Shown: piece after piece, positions 17,066-26,613 of the stretch
Layout of the letters: each line of letters opens with the position of its first letter
Position numbering within the stretch: the first letter of the stretch is position 1
DNA from: Pantoea cypripedii
GTDB taxonomy: Bacteria; Pseudomonadota; Gammaproteobacteria; Enterobacterales; Enterobacteriaceae
DNA length: 64,000 nucleotides
NCBI RefSeq assembly: GCF_011395035.1
Contig: NZ_CP024768.1
Span: 282,586-346,585 of the forward strand
Direction: 5' to 3'
Program-made: the position numbers and the translations under genes
The notes under the pieces: model-generated
What the model saw: the letters and a program-made list of their open reading frames with translations, nothing else
Told to the model about the DNA's origin: nothing
Databases searched by the model: none

Positions 17066-17476
17066 ACAAATATTTACGCTGCTGTGATTGCTTTTTCCGG
17101 TGAATATTGTCAGGAAAAATCTTGTTTTTCATAAGATTAATATCAGTGTCAATTCCCTCTTTTTCTCATACTGTCATCTGTATTCCTTGTTGCGGATTTA
17201 TTATCAAGCCGGCTAATAGGTTTTTGCTTTGCAACTCACCAACTTAGCGTCTAAGGTTCAAAAGGGCTTAAGTAATGTCTGGCCTTAATTTAGAAAGCGT
17301 TTAATTTTTTGCATAAATACACGACAGATTGCTGCACCAGCAGTCAATTCTGCGAATAGCAGTGCTATTTCCTTTTATTTCACAGCAATAAATCGTTAGC
17401 CCAGGTTCACAATAAGGGCTGGTAAATTGTTTCGTCGATGACATGGTGACGACATTTGAAAGGTGATGGCAGGCTC
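17066..17476. other. Non-coding AT-rich gap between zur and the TraF-like gene
   Basis: About 410 bp, visibly AT-rich, with no convincing gene. It must hold the leftward zur promoter and the rightward promoter of the outer-membrane gene. The only clear structure seen is the palindrome AATAGC-agt-GCTATT at 17355-17369. No RNA gene was recognised. Confidence 0.5.
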
Positions 17477-18727
17477 ATGGTGAAGACATTATTCAGACGC
17501 AAAAAAGTTGCTTATCTTGTTGTTTTGAATTCAGTATTTCTTTCCTCTTCAGCTCTGGCAGCAGGTACCTGGTATGACGCGCGCAATGACGCAATGGGCG
17601 GCACGGGTGTGGCTTCTTCTACCTGGAGCTCTGCGGTACTGGCGAACCCGGCATTGATGACCAAAGCAAAACCTGAGGATGATGTAAGCATCATTTTCCC
17701 TTCAGCAGGGATTCAGGTTACTGATAAAGACAAATTGATTAATAAAGTCGATGACATTACGGATACCGTCGACCGTTATCAGGATGTGATTAATAGCTTA
17801 ACCTGGCAGGATTACCTCAATGGGTATCCACAGCTCAAAGCTGCTGCGGGTGATATGGCGAACCAGCTCCGCGATCTGCGTGGCAATACAGCGGATGGTT
17901 CAGCGGGAGTGGCACTGGCTGTCACCGTACCTAATGAAACCTTACCTTTTGCGTTTGTCACCAAAGCCTATGGCACTGCGCATATCCGCGCTAACGTGAC
18001 GCAAAGCGATATCGATTATCTGGAAGGGGTCGCTGACGGCTCCAGAATTCCGCTACCGGGCGATGAAGATAATCTGACCTCCAGTGCCAATGGGCTGGCG
18101 GCGTTAGTGACTGATTACGGTATTGCCGTGGCACATGAGTTCAGCATTGCCGGACATCCGGTCTCGGTGGGAATTACGCCGAAACTGCAAAAAACCTGGC
18201 TTTATAATTACACCGCCAGCATCTACAACTACGACAAAAGCGACATCAACAGCAGCCGTTATCGCAGCTCAGATACCGGTTTCAACGTGGATGCGGGTAT
18301 TGCCACTGATTTTGCCGACAACTGGACTTTCGGGGTCACCGGTCAGAACCTGATTTCGCGCAACATCGATACCAAAGAAGTGAATGGTTATCGTGATACT
18401 TACCAAATCCGCCCGCTGGTCACCACCGGTCTGGCCTGGAACTACGGCCCCGTCACCCTGACAGGCGATGTCGATCTGACGCAAACTAAGCGTTTCAAAT
18501 CAGAAGATAGCAGCCAGTATGTCGGCGTGGGCGGAGAATATCGTGTGCTGGACTGGTTGCAGCTGCGTGCCGGTTATCGTGCCGATATGAATTCGACTGA
18601 CACCAATGTTTTCACTGCCGGTTTTGGTCTGTCACCGTTTAACAATACGGTACATCTGGATCTGGCTGGTTCGGTTGGCGCAGACAATACCTGGGGTGCG
18701 ATGTTGCAGCTCGGATTTAACTTCTGA
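17477..18727 (+). CDS. TraF_2-like outer-membrane beta-barrel protein
   Basis: Predicted outer-membrane protein of the family usually labelled conjugal transfer protein TraF (TraF_2 domain), although nothing conjugative is nearby. It has 416 residues from the ATG at 17477: a signal peptide ending SSSALAA, then GTWYDARNDAMGGTGVASST and SAVLANPALMTKAK typical of FadL/TraF_2 N-termini, a helical segment around 75-130, and a barrel-like C-terminal half ending in LQLGFNF. A TTG seven codons upstream is a weaker start. Function unknown; the family name does not prove a role in conjugation. Confidence 0.75.
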   Translation: MVKTLFRRKKVAYLVVLNSVFLSSSALAAGTWYDARNDAMGGTGVASSTWSSAVLANPALMTKAKPEDDVSIIFPSAGIQVTDKDKLINKVDDITDTVDRYQDVINSLTWQDYLNGYPQLKAAAGDMANQLRDLRGNTADGSAGVALAVTVPNETLPFAFVTKAYGTAHIRANVTQSDIDYLEGVADGSRIPLPGDEDNLTSSANGLAALVTDYGIAVAHEFSIAGHPVSVGITPKLQKTWLYNYTASIYNYDKSDINSSRYRSSDTGFNVDAGIATDFADNWTFGVTGQNLISRNIDTKEVNGYRDTYQIRPLVTTGLAWNYGPVTLTGDVDLTQTKRFKSEDSSQYVGVGGEYRVLDWLQLRAGYRADMNSTDTNVFTAGFGLSPFNNTVHLDLAGSVGADNTWGAMLQLGFNF

Positions 18728-18825
18728 TTGATGTTCTTCACACCGACGGGCGGCTGTGTCGCCCGTCAATCCTGTGATATGATTGCGCAGATTCTCATCA
18801 CTTAACCCCGGATTTACTGCGTTTC

Positions 18826-19821
18826 ATGACCGATACCTTCTCTTCGCAACGTTTTTCCATTGCCCCCATGCTCGACTGGACTGACCGTCATTGTCGTTAT
18901 TTTCACCGCAAGTTAAGCGGCGACACGCTGCTTTACACTGAAATGGTGACCACTGGCGCAATCATTCATGGTAAGGGCGACTATCTGGCCTTTAGCGAGG
19001 ATGAACATCCGGTAGCACTGCAACTGGGCGGCAGCGATCCGGCGGCTTTAGCGCAGTGTGCAAAACTGGCAGAAGCGCGTGGTTATGACGAGATCAACCT
19101 TAATGTGGGGTGCCCGTCCGATCGTGTGCAGAATGGTCGTTTCGGTGCCTGTCTGATGGGTGAGGCGGCCTTGGTCGCGGATTGCATTAAAGCGATGCGC
19201 GATGTGGTGAGCATTCCGGTGACGGTGAAAACCCGCATCGGTATAGACGATCAGGATAGCTACGCATTCCTGTGTGATTTCGTTGGCACCGTGGCGCAGC
19301 AGGGGGGTTGTGACACCTTCATTATCCACGCACGTAAAGCCTGGCTTTCGGGTCTTAGCCCAAAAGAGAACCGTGAGATACCGCCACTCGACTATCCACG
19401 CGTGTACCAACTGAAGCGTGATTTCCCGCATTTAACCATGGCTATCAATGGCGGTATCAAGACGCTGGAAGAGGCGAAAATCCACCTGCAACATATGGAT
19501 GGTGTGATGATGGGGCGCGAAGCCTATCAGAATCCTGGCATTCTGGCGCAGGTTGATTGTGAACTGTTTGGCCGCGATACCCCGGTGGTGGATCCGGTAG
19601 CGGTAGTGCGCAGTATGTACCCCTATATTGAAGCGGAACTGGCGAAAGGAACTTACCTCGGCCATGTTACACGCCATATGCTGGGGCTATTCCAGGGGAT
19701 TCCGGGGGCGCGTCAATGGCGTCGCTATCTGAGTGAGAATGCTCACAAACCGGGAGCCGATGTGCGTGTGCTGGAAGCGGCACTGGCACTGGTGGCAGAT
19801 AAGATCCCACAGGAAGCCTGA
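18826..19821 (+). CDS. dusA: tRNA-dihydrouridine(20/20a) synthase
   Basis: FMN-dependent enzyme reducing uridine 20/20a in the D-loop of tRNAs. It has 331 residues. The TIM-barrel FMN site and catalytic Cys are seen in FSIAPMLDWTDRHCRYF, LYTEMVTTGA, INLNVGCPSDRVQNGRFGA (catalytic Cys in VGCPS), IIHARKAWLSGLSPKENR and INGGIK, with DGVMMGREAYQNP near 225. The ATG is 98 bp after the outer-membrane gene. Position between zur and pspG matches E. coli. Confidence 0.95.
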   Translation: MTDTFSSQRFSIAPMLDWTDRHCRYFHRKLSGDTLLYTEMVTTGAIIHGKGDYLAFSEDEHPVALQLGGSDPAALAQCAKLAEARGYDEINLNVGCPSDRVQNGRFGACLMGEAALVADCIKAMRDVVSIPVTVKTRIGIDDQDSYAFLCDFVGTVAQQGGCDTFIIHARKAWLSGLSPKENREIPPLDYPRVYQLKRDFPHLTMAINGGIKTLEEAKIHLQHMDGVMMGREAYQNPGILAQVDCELFGRDTPVVDPVAVVRSMYPYIEAELAKGTYLGHVTRHMLGLFQGIPGARQWRRYLSENAHKPGADVRVLEAALALVADKIPQEA

Positions 19822-19829
19822 TTGACCTG

Positions 19830-19900
19830 GTAGCGGCGCGATTTATCGCGCAATTTCGTGCACGTTGTTGGAAAGCCTGCGCGATAAAGCGCGGCGCTAC
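19830..19900. repeat. Inverted pair of GTAG-type REP elements
   Basis: One copy runs rightward from GTAG at 19830 (stem GCGCG, loop ATTTAT, stem CGCGC) and a second, inverted copy ends in CTAC at 19900. Head-to-head pairs like this form BIME-type units. It lies just after dusA. Confidence 0.8.
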
Positions 19901-20028
19901 GGCAATATGCTATCAGGTATCACAAGCACGGTTTTATTTACACCACAAGTTAGTGAATCTCACCATTTTATCTGCACGTCATCCGCGTCACTGCCAATAA
20001 TATCAGTGGGTTACCACAATCCTCATTC

Positions 20029-20044
20029 TGGCACGCATCTTGTA
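20029..20044 (+). promoter_or_regulatory. Sigma-54 promoter of pspG
   Basis: TGGCACGCATCTTGTA fits the sigma-54 consensus (GG at -24, TGC/TGT at -12). It lies 35 bp before pspG. E. coli pspG is transcribed by sigma-54 RNA polymerase with PspF; a possible activator site GTTAGTGAATCTCACC lies about 80 bp upstream. Confidence 0.75.
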
Positions 20045-20078
20045 ATGCATTCCCTGTTACCAACACAGGAGAGCCTTC

Positions 20079-20345
20079 GTGGAAATATTATTTGTTATCG
20101 GCTTTTTTCTTATGCTGCTGCTGACTGGCGTATCGCTGCTGGGAGTGATTGCTGCGCTGATTGTTGCAACGGTGCTGATGTTCCTCGGTGGGGTGTTCGC
20201 AATTGTTATAAAATTGTTGCCGTGGCTGGTGCTGGCCGTGGTTACGGTCTGGTTATACCGTGCCTTCACCACGCCAGAAGGCGAAATAAAGATGCAGCGA
20301 CTGAAAAGAAAAATCAGTAAGTTAGAAAAGAATAGCTGGCGCTAA
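20079..20345 (+). CDS. pspG: Envelope stress response membrane protein PspG
   Basis: Small inner-membrane member of the phage-shock-protein response. It has 88 residues (E. coli 80) with a GTG start after ACAGGAGAG. The N-terminal two-thirds is hydrophobic and matches E. coli (LFVIGFFLMLLLTGVSLLG, VLMFLGGVFAIVIKLLPWL). The C-terminal tail is longer and more basic (KMQRLKRKISKLEKNSWR) than in E. coli. A sigma-54 promoter lies upstream. It is convergent with qor. Confidence 0.92.
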   Translation: MEILFVIGFFLMLLLTGVSLLGVIAALIVATVLMFLGGVFAIVIKLLPWLVLAVVTVWLYRAFTTPEGEIKMQRLKRKISKLEKNSWR

Positions 20346-20492
20346 ATGCGGGTGTGATCACAGAGTTAATCATTGCTTAGTACAAATACGCAATTAAACA
20401 TATTTTTTACTTATGTTTTCTGCCAGGATAGCTGCCGTTGAGTCAAAATGAATTCATCGCCGCTGTCCCTACACCAGCGCGAACTATAAAAA

Positions 20493-20527
20493 AGAAAAAG
20501 GGGCTTCCTACGGGAAGCCCCGTTTGC
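20493..20527 (-). terminator. Terminator of qor
   Basis: GGGGCTTCC and GGAAGCCCC form a perfect 9-bp stem with a 4-base loop. On the minus strand it is followed by a T-rich stretch, so it suits the end of qor; it also separates pspG. Confidence 0.85.
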
Positions 20528-20536
20528 TTTCTGGCC

Positions 20537-21520
20537 TCAGGGAATCAGCAGGCTGGATCCCAGGGTGGCACGGCTTTCCAGCACCCGATGTGCCTGGGCC
20601 GCATCGCTCAGGGCAAATTTTTGTTGTTCCGGCACGGTAATTTTAATCGCATGGCTGGCGATCAGAGAAAACAGTTCAGCACTGGCGCTGTCGAGTTCTT
20701 CGCGGTTAGTAATGTAGCCGAACAGCGAAGGGCGTGTGACAAACAGCGACCCTTTCTTATTCAGAATCCCCAAATCAACACCGGTTACTGCCCCGGAAGC
20801 ATTACCAAAACTCACCATAAGACCATGACGGCGCAGGCTATCGAGCGAAGGTTCCCAGGTATCTTTACCGACGGAGTCGTAAACCACCGCCACTTTTTTA
20901 CCCTGCGTCAGCTCGCTGACACGCTGCGCAATATTCTCGTCGCGATAGTTAATGGTAGCCCAGGCTCCGGCATCTTTTGCCATCTGCGCTTTTTCGGCTG
21001 AGCCGACGGTGCCAATCAGATGTGCACCCAACGCTTTCGCCCACTGACAGGCAATCAGACCCACGCCGCCAGCCGCCGCGTGAAACAGGAAAGTTTCATC
21101 CGCTTTGACTTTATAGGTCTGGCGCAGCAGATATTGCACCGTCAGACCTTTCAGGAACGAGGCTGCACCCTGCTCAAAACTGATACGCTCTGGCAGAATC
21201 ACCAGACGATCTTCATGCACATTGTGCGCCTCGCTGTAGGCACCGAGGGGCGACTGGCAGTACACCACGCGATCGCCTGCCTTAAAACGCGTCACCGCAG
21301 AACCCACTTTTTTTACTACGCCCGCCGCTTCGGTACCCAGCCCGGAGGGCTTCACGGTGACCGGATATAATCCGCTGCGCACGTAAGTGTCGATGTAATT
21401 GATGCCAATCGCCCGATTTTCCACCTGCACTTCATGTTCAGCGGGATCATTGAGCTCAAAGTCTACCCATTGCAAGACTTCAGGGCCGCCATGTTCGTTG
21501 AACTGAATACGCTTTACCAT
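20537..21520 (-). CDS. qor: NADPH:quinone oxidoreductase
   Basis: Zeta-crystallin-like medium-chain oxidoreductase reducing quinones with NADPH. It has 327 residues, the E. coli length. It lacks the zinc ligands of alcohol dehydrogenases. Visible landmarks are NYIDTYVRSGLYP, GLGTEAAGVV, the nucleotide-binding FHAAAGGVGLIACQWAKALGA around 145-165, and VYDSVGKDTWE. Divergent from dnaB with about 75 bp between starts, as in E. coli. Confidence 0.93.
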   Translation of the reverse strand: MVKRIQFNEHGGPEVLQWVDFELNDPAEHEVQVENRAIGINYIDTYVRSGLYPVTVKPSGLGTEAAGVVKKVGSAVTRFKAGDRVVYCQSPLGAYSEAHNVHEDRLVILPERISFEQGAASFLKGLTVQYLLRQTYKVKADETFLFHAAAGGVGLIACQWAKALGAHLIGTVGSAEKAQMAKDAGAWATINYRDENIAQRVSELTQGKKVAVVYDSVGKDTWEPSLDSLRRHGLMVSFGNASGAVTGVDLGILNKKGSLFVTRPSLFGYITNREELDSASAELFSLIASHAIKITVPEQQKFALSDAAQAHRVLESRATLGSSLLIP

Positions 21521-21594
21521 TCTGACTCCTGTGATTGTTCAGCCTGTGACGTTATACTTGCGCGTCACTACTTAAGATCGGTAATGCATTCACT

Positions 21595-23001
<1,407 letters not shown>

Positions 23002-23015
23002 CCCTCTTCCCCCTC

Positions 23016-23040
23016 ATGCATGCACGATTTGTGCATGCAT
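23016..23040. promoter_or_regulatory. Perfect inverted repeat downstream of dnaB
   Basis: ATGCATGCAC, loop gattt, GTGCATGCAT: perfect 10-bp arms. It follows dnaB by 15 bp and precedes the Lrp-type gene by 90 bp. Only three T follow, so it is a weak terminator at best. The half-site TTGTGCAT recurs in the yitT upstream region, which favours an operator for the adjacent regulator. Confidence 0.5.
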
Positions 23041-23129
23041 TTCACGTCATCACAAAATAGTGTTGGACAACCCCGTCTTTAATCAGGTTATCTGTAGCAA
23101 AGCGCACTCAATTACGCTGTGGAAGCAGA

Positions 23130-23621
23130 ATGACTCAGGTAGACGATTACGACCTTAAGATACTGACACTATTACAATCTAATGGCCGCCTCACTAACCA
23201 GGAACTCAGTGATTTGGTTGGCCTTTCGGCGTCCCAATGTTCACGCCGACGCATCAATCTGGAACAGGCAAACCTGATTCTCGGCTATCACGCCCGGTTG
23301 TCGCCCGATGCTATCGGCCTCGGCATGGTGGGATTGATCGAAGTGCGGCTGATCAACCACACCCCCGATTATGAAGAGAGTTTTCACCGGATGGTGGAAC
23401 AGGAAACCGCCATCGTCGATGCGTTTAAAACCACCGGTGACGCCGATTATCTGCTGAAAGTTGCCGTGTCTGACCTGGCTTCGTTGAGCGCGTTAATCAG
23501 CCAACTGGTGTCGGGACATCAAAGCGTGGCTCATGTGAAAACGTCGGTGGTCTTAAGCCGGTTAAAAGAGAACGGTTTGATGATAATCCCCGAGCACAAA
23601 ACGCGCCAAAAAAGTGCGTGA
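23130..23621 (+). CDS. AsnC/Lrp-family transcriptional regulator
   Basis: DNA-binding regulator, probably amino-acid responsive. It has 163 residues: a helix-turn-helix over about 1-60 (DDYDLKILTLLQSNGRLTNQ, LSDLVGLSASQCSRRRINLE), then a RAM ligand/oligomerisation domain (GLIEVRLINH, FKTTGDADYLLKVAV). ATG start after GGAAG. It sits between dnaB and yitT and precedes a highly structured intergenic region, which may contain its binding sites. The effector and targets are unknown. It is not Lrp or AsnC themselves by context. Confidence 0.85.
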   Translation: MTQVDDYDLKILTLLQSNGRLTNQELSDLVGLSASQCSRRRINLEQANLILGYHARLSPDAIGLGMVGLIEVRLINHTPDYEESFHRMVEQETAIVDAFKTTGDADYLLKVAVSDLASLSALISQLVSGHQSVAHVKTSVVLSRLKENGLMIIPEHKTRQKSA

Positions 23622-23634
23622 TGTGCTAGTCTGG

Positions 23635-23836
23635 TGCAATTAATGCCATTCAAATGCAAAAAACGCGCACCAGATAACAGATTTGTGCATGGATTTATGG
23701 ATTAGTCCTTAATCGATGCACAAAAACCTGCAATAAAGCGCCTTAGTTATCAATTGGATAATCACTGGCACCCATCGGCGGCGAGCAGACGCCGCCGATG
23801 TGGTGCGTTTTTTGCATTTGAACCGCATCAATTGCA
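23635..23836. repeat. Nested inverted repeats between the Lrp-type gene and yitT
   Basis: Long near-identical inverted arms lie at 23635-23672 and 23801-23836: about 33 of 36 aligned positions agree, with a 2-base insertion in the left arm. Between them are two more inverted repeats: TTTGTGCAT (23682-23690) with ATGCACAAA (23716-23724), and CATCGGCGGCG with CGCCGCCGATG (23773-23800, 6-base loop). CTGGTGC and GCACCAG (23631, 23667) add a local stem in the left arm. The GC hairpin is followed by TTTTTT 8 bases on, as in an attenuator. Regulatory leader, operator array or small mobile repeat are all possible. Confidence 0.7.
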
Positions 23837-23849
23837 ATGAGAAAAATCC

Positions 23850-24464
23850 ATGGATAACGTTGTTCAACCTACCAAAATCCCCCATTCCCGCATTGAAGAT
23901 GCTCTGGCGATTGTGCTGGGGACGCTGATGGTCTCCTTTGGCGTGATTATGCTGAAGCAGGCAGGCGCGCTTACCGGCAGCTCTGCCGGGATAGCCTTCT
24001 TAATTAGCTATTTGACACCGCTTTCGTTTGGCAGCGCGTTTTTCCTGATTAACCTGCCGTTTTACTGGCTGGCAGTGCGCCGTATGGGCTGGGAATTCAC
24101 CCTGAAAACCTTCTGTGCCGTGGGGCTGGTGTCGCTATTTACCCATCTGCATCCCCTGTTCATCCATTTTTCTGTGCTAAATCCGTTTTATGCGACATTG
24201 TTCGGTAACGTGGTGATGGGAATTGGGTTTATAGTGTTGTTTCGTCACAAGGCCAGCCTTGGTGGCGTCAATATTCTGGCACTCTGGCTGCAGGACCGCA
24301 TTGGTTTGCGTGCCGGAAAGCTGCAAATGGCGGTCGATACCTGTGTGGTGCTGGCGTCGTTATTTGTGGTCTCTGTACCTATGTTGCTTGCCTCGATAGC
24401 GGGCGCGGTGGTCCTCAATTTGATCATCGCCATGAATCACCGCCCCGGCCGCTATATGGTTTGA
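23850..24464 (+). CDS. YitT-family membrane protein
   Basis: Inner-membrane protein of the YitT/DUF161 type, function unknown. It has 204 residues with about five or six hydrophobic spans. Family-like features are the early glycine-rich GTLMVSFGVIMLKQAGALTGSSAGIAFL and the GFIVLFRHKASLGGVNILALWLQ stretch near residue 130. The ATG follows GAGAAAAATCC. It comes after the Lrp-type regulator and before tyrB, so a role in amino-acid or aromatic-compound transport is tempting but unsupported. Confidence 0.8.
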   Translation: MDNVVQPTKIPHSRIEDALAIVLGTLMVSFGVIMLKQAGALTGSSAGIAFLISYLTPLSFGSAFFLINLPFYWLAVRRMGWEFTLKTFCAVGLVSLFTHLHPLFIHFSVLNPFYATLFGNVVMGIGFIVLFRHKASLGGVNILALWLQDRIGLRAGKLQMAVDTCVVLASLFVVSVPMLLASIAGAVVLNLIIAMNHRPGRYMV

Positions 24465-24512
24465 TGATGCATCGTTACCTGACTTTTATGACCAATCATG
24501 GAGATCTGCACC

Positions 24513-25706
24513 GTGTTTCAAAATGTTGATGCCTATGCCGGCGATCCGATTCTGTCGTTGATGGAAACCTTCAAACAGGACCCGCGTGACAAGAAAGTGA
24601 ATCTGAGCATCGGCCTCTATTACAACGAGCAGGGCATCATTCCTCAGCTGCAGGCAGTGGCCGCGGCGGAAGAACGCCTGCAGGCGGCACCGCATCAGGC
24701 TTCGCTCTACCTGCCGATGGAAGGTTTTGGTCCGTATCGTAACGCGATTGCACCGCTGCTGTTTGGCAGTGAGCACCCGATGCTGCAAGCCGGGCGCATT
24801 GCATCTATTCAGACGCTGGGTGGTTCCGGTGCGCTCAAAGTGGGTGCAGACTTCCTCAAACGTTACTTCCCGCATTCCAATGTCTGGGTCAGCGATCCGA
24901 CGTGGGAAAACCATATCGCTATCTTTAATGGCGCAGGCTTCGAGGTGAATACCTATCCCTGGTATGACGCCGAGACCAACGGGGTGAAATTTGATGCCTT
25001 TATCGCGGCGCTGAAAACCCTGCCGAAGCAAAGCATCGTGCTGCTGCATCCGTGCTGCCACAACCCGACCGGTGCCGACCTGACTAATGCGCAGTGGGAT
25101 CAAACCGTTGAGGTGCTGAAGGCGCAGGAGCTGATTCCGTTCCTCGATATCGCTTATCAGGGCTTTGGCGCAGGCATGAATGAAGATGCCTATGCGATTC
25201 GCGCGGTTGCCGCAGCTGGCCTGCCGGCACTGGTCAGTAACTCCTTCTCAAAAATCTTCTCACTGTATGGTGAGCGCGTTGGCGGACTCTCCATCGTCTG
25301 TGATAGCGCAGAAGAATCGGGTCGCGTGCTGGGTCAGTTGAAAGCCACCGTGCGTCGCAACTACTCCAGCCCGCCAAACTTTGGTGCTCAGGTGGTTTCC
25401 TGCGTGCTGAACGATGAAGCGTTGCTGAACAACTGGCTGGCGGAAGTCGAAGCGATGCGTCTGCGCATCATCGAAATGCGTCAGGCATTGGTTGCGGTAC
25501 TGCGTGAGAAGCTGCCGGGCCAAAACTTTGATTATCTGCTGAAGCAGCGCGGGATGTTTAGCTACACCGGTCTCAGCGCCCAGCAGGTTGATCGCCTGCG
25601 TGACGAGTTTGGCGTGTACCTGATTGCCAGCGGCCGTATGTGTGTGGCGGGCCTGAACAGCCGCAACGTGCATCAGGTGGCGGAAGCCTTTGCTGCCGTA
25701 ATGTAA
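24513..25706 (+). CDS. tyrB: Aromatic amino acid aminotransferase
   Basis: PLP enzyme carrying out the last step of tyrosine and phenylalanine synthesis and contributing to leucine synthesis. A GTG start at 24513 gives 397 residues, the exact E. coli TyrB length, beginning FQNVDAYAGDPILSLME; the longer ATG frame at 24498 overlaps the GGAG ribosome binding site and is rejected. The PLP lysine is in NSFSKIFSLYGERVG (about residue 247), and LHPCCHNPTGADLT and SGRMCVAGLN are conserved. No clear TyrR box was seen upstream. Confidence 0.95.
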   Translation: MFQNVDAYAGDPILSLMETFKQDPRDKKVNLSIGLYYNEQGIIPQLQAVAAAEERLQAAPHQASLYLPMEGFGPYRNAIAPLLFGSEHPMLQAGRIASIQTLGGSGALKVGADFLKRYFPHSNVWVSDPTWENHIAIFNGAGFEVNTYPWYDAETNGVKFDAFIAALKTLPKQSIVLLHPCCHNPTGADLTNAQWDQTVEVLKAQELIPFLDIAYQGFGAGMNEDAYAIRAVAAAGLPALVSNSFSKIFSLYGERVGGLSIVCDSAEESGRVLGQLKATVRRNYSSPPNFGAQVVSCVLNDEALLNNWLAEVEAMRLRIIEMRQALVAVLREKLPGQNFDYLLKQRGMFSYTGLSAQQVDRLRDEFGVYLIASGRMCVAGLNSRNVHQVAEAFAAVM

Positions 25707-25728
25707 TTCCTGCCTCTGGCCGTATCTG

Positions 25729-25760
25729 AACCGCCATGCCTTCGGGCTGGCGGTTTTTTT
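25729..25760 (+). terminator. Terminator of tyrB
   Basis: AACCGCCA pairs with TGGCGGTT and is followed by a run of T. It lies 22 bp after the tyrB stop. Confidence 0.9.
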
Positions 25761-25843
25761 CGCACAATTCCAGGCCGCTTTTTCCTTTACCTTTTGCCGA
25801 CATGCTGCACACTTAAACGGTGTGTTTAATTCAGGATTCCAGT

Positions 25844-26260
25844 ATGTGGCACCAGCAAACCTTAACGCTTAGCGCCAAACCTCGTGGTTTTCACCTGATC
25901 ACTGACGAGGTTGTCGGGCAAATTCGTGCGCTATCAGATGTGCGTATCGGGCAGCTGCATTTGTTGCTACAGCACACTTCAGCCTCGCTGACACTCAATG
26001 AAAATTGTGACCCCACGGTACGTAGCGATATGGAGCAACATTTCCTGCGTCACGTACCGGAAAATGCCCCGTATCAGCATGATTATGAAGGTGCAGATGA
26101 TATGCCTGCGCACATTAAGTCATCGTTACTCGGCGTATCCTTGTTACTTCCGGTCAGCCGGGGACGGCTGATGTTGGGTACCTGGCAGGGGATTTATCTC
26201 GGTGAACATCGGGTACACGGCGGATCGCGGCGCATTGTCGCCACCTTACAAGGGGAGTAA
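25844..26260 (+). CDS. yjbQ: YjbQ, UPF0047 family protein
   Basis: Soluble protein with thiamine phosphate synthase-like side activity reported for the family; the real role is unclear. It has 138 residues from the ATG at 25844 (E. coli 138) and starts MWHQQTLTL. The conserved HTSASLTLNENCDPTVRSDM stretch around 46-66 and the C-terminal GTWQGIYLGEHR with metal-binding His residues are visible. The upstream frame from 25820 is unconserved. It is followed 2 bp later by yjbR in the same operon. Confidence 0.93.
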   Translation: MWHQQTLTLSAKPRGFHLITDEVVGQIRALSDVRIGQLHLLLQHTSASLTLNENCDPTVRSDMEQHFLRHVPENAPYQHDYEGADDMPAHIKSSLLGVSLLLPVSRGRLMLGTWQGIYLGEHRVHGGSRRIVATLQGE

Positions 26261-26262
26261 CC

Positions 26263-26613
26263 ATGAACACTTCGGATTTACTGACGTATTGCATGAGCAA
26301 GCCGGGCGCGGAGCAGAGCGTACACAGTGACTGGAAAGCCACGCAGATTAAAAGTGATGGCATTTTGTTTGCCATGGTACATGACGTAAAGGGACGTCCG
26401 GCGGTATCGCTGAAAGCCACACCGGCGCTGGCCGAGTTATTACGTGAGGAGCATAGCGATGTGTTTCCAAGTGAGCATCTGAACAAGACCCACTGGAGCA
26501 CCCTGTGGCTGGATGGTTCGCTGAAAGATTCGCAGATTTACTATCTGGTGGATGCCTCCTGGCAACAGGCTGACGCCACGCGCGCGGCGGGCGTCAGCCA
26601 TAACGAGGATTAA
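26263..26613 (+). CDS. yjbR: MmcQ/YjbR family protein
   Basis: Small protein with a double-wing fold (CyaY-like) of uncertain function; E. coli YjbR has about 118 residues and this one 116. Recognisable parts are CMSKPGAEQSVHSDWKATQI, ALAELLREEH and NKTHWSTLWLDGSL. ATG start, 2 bp after yjbQ. Its stop overlaps the stop of the convergent alcohol dehydrogenase gene within a TTAA. Confidence 0.92.
   Translation: MNTSDLLTYCMSKPGAEQSVHSDWKATQIKSDGILFAMVHDVKGRPAVSLKATPALAELLREEHSDVFPSEHLNKTHWSTLWLDGSLKDSQIYYLVDASWQQADATRAAGVSHNED

Noticed and set aside
17477..18727. Evidence of a conjugative element from the TraF-like name
   Set aside because: No other transfer gene, origin or mobile signature is near; the label is a family name only.
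26610..26613. Overlapping stops of yjbR and the dehydrogenase as a special signal
   Set aside because: TTAA gives stops on both strands by chance; the same happens at aer/AraC (59613-59616). Common in compact genomes.
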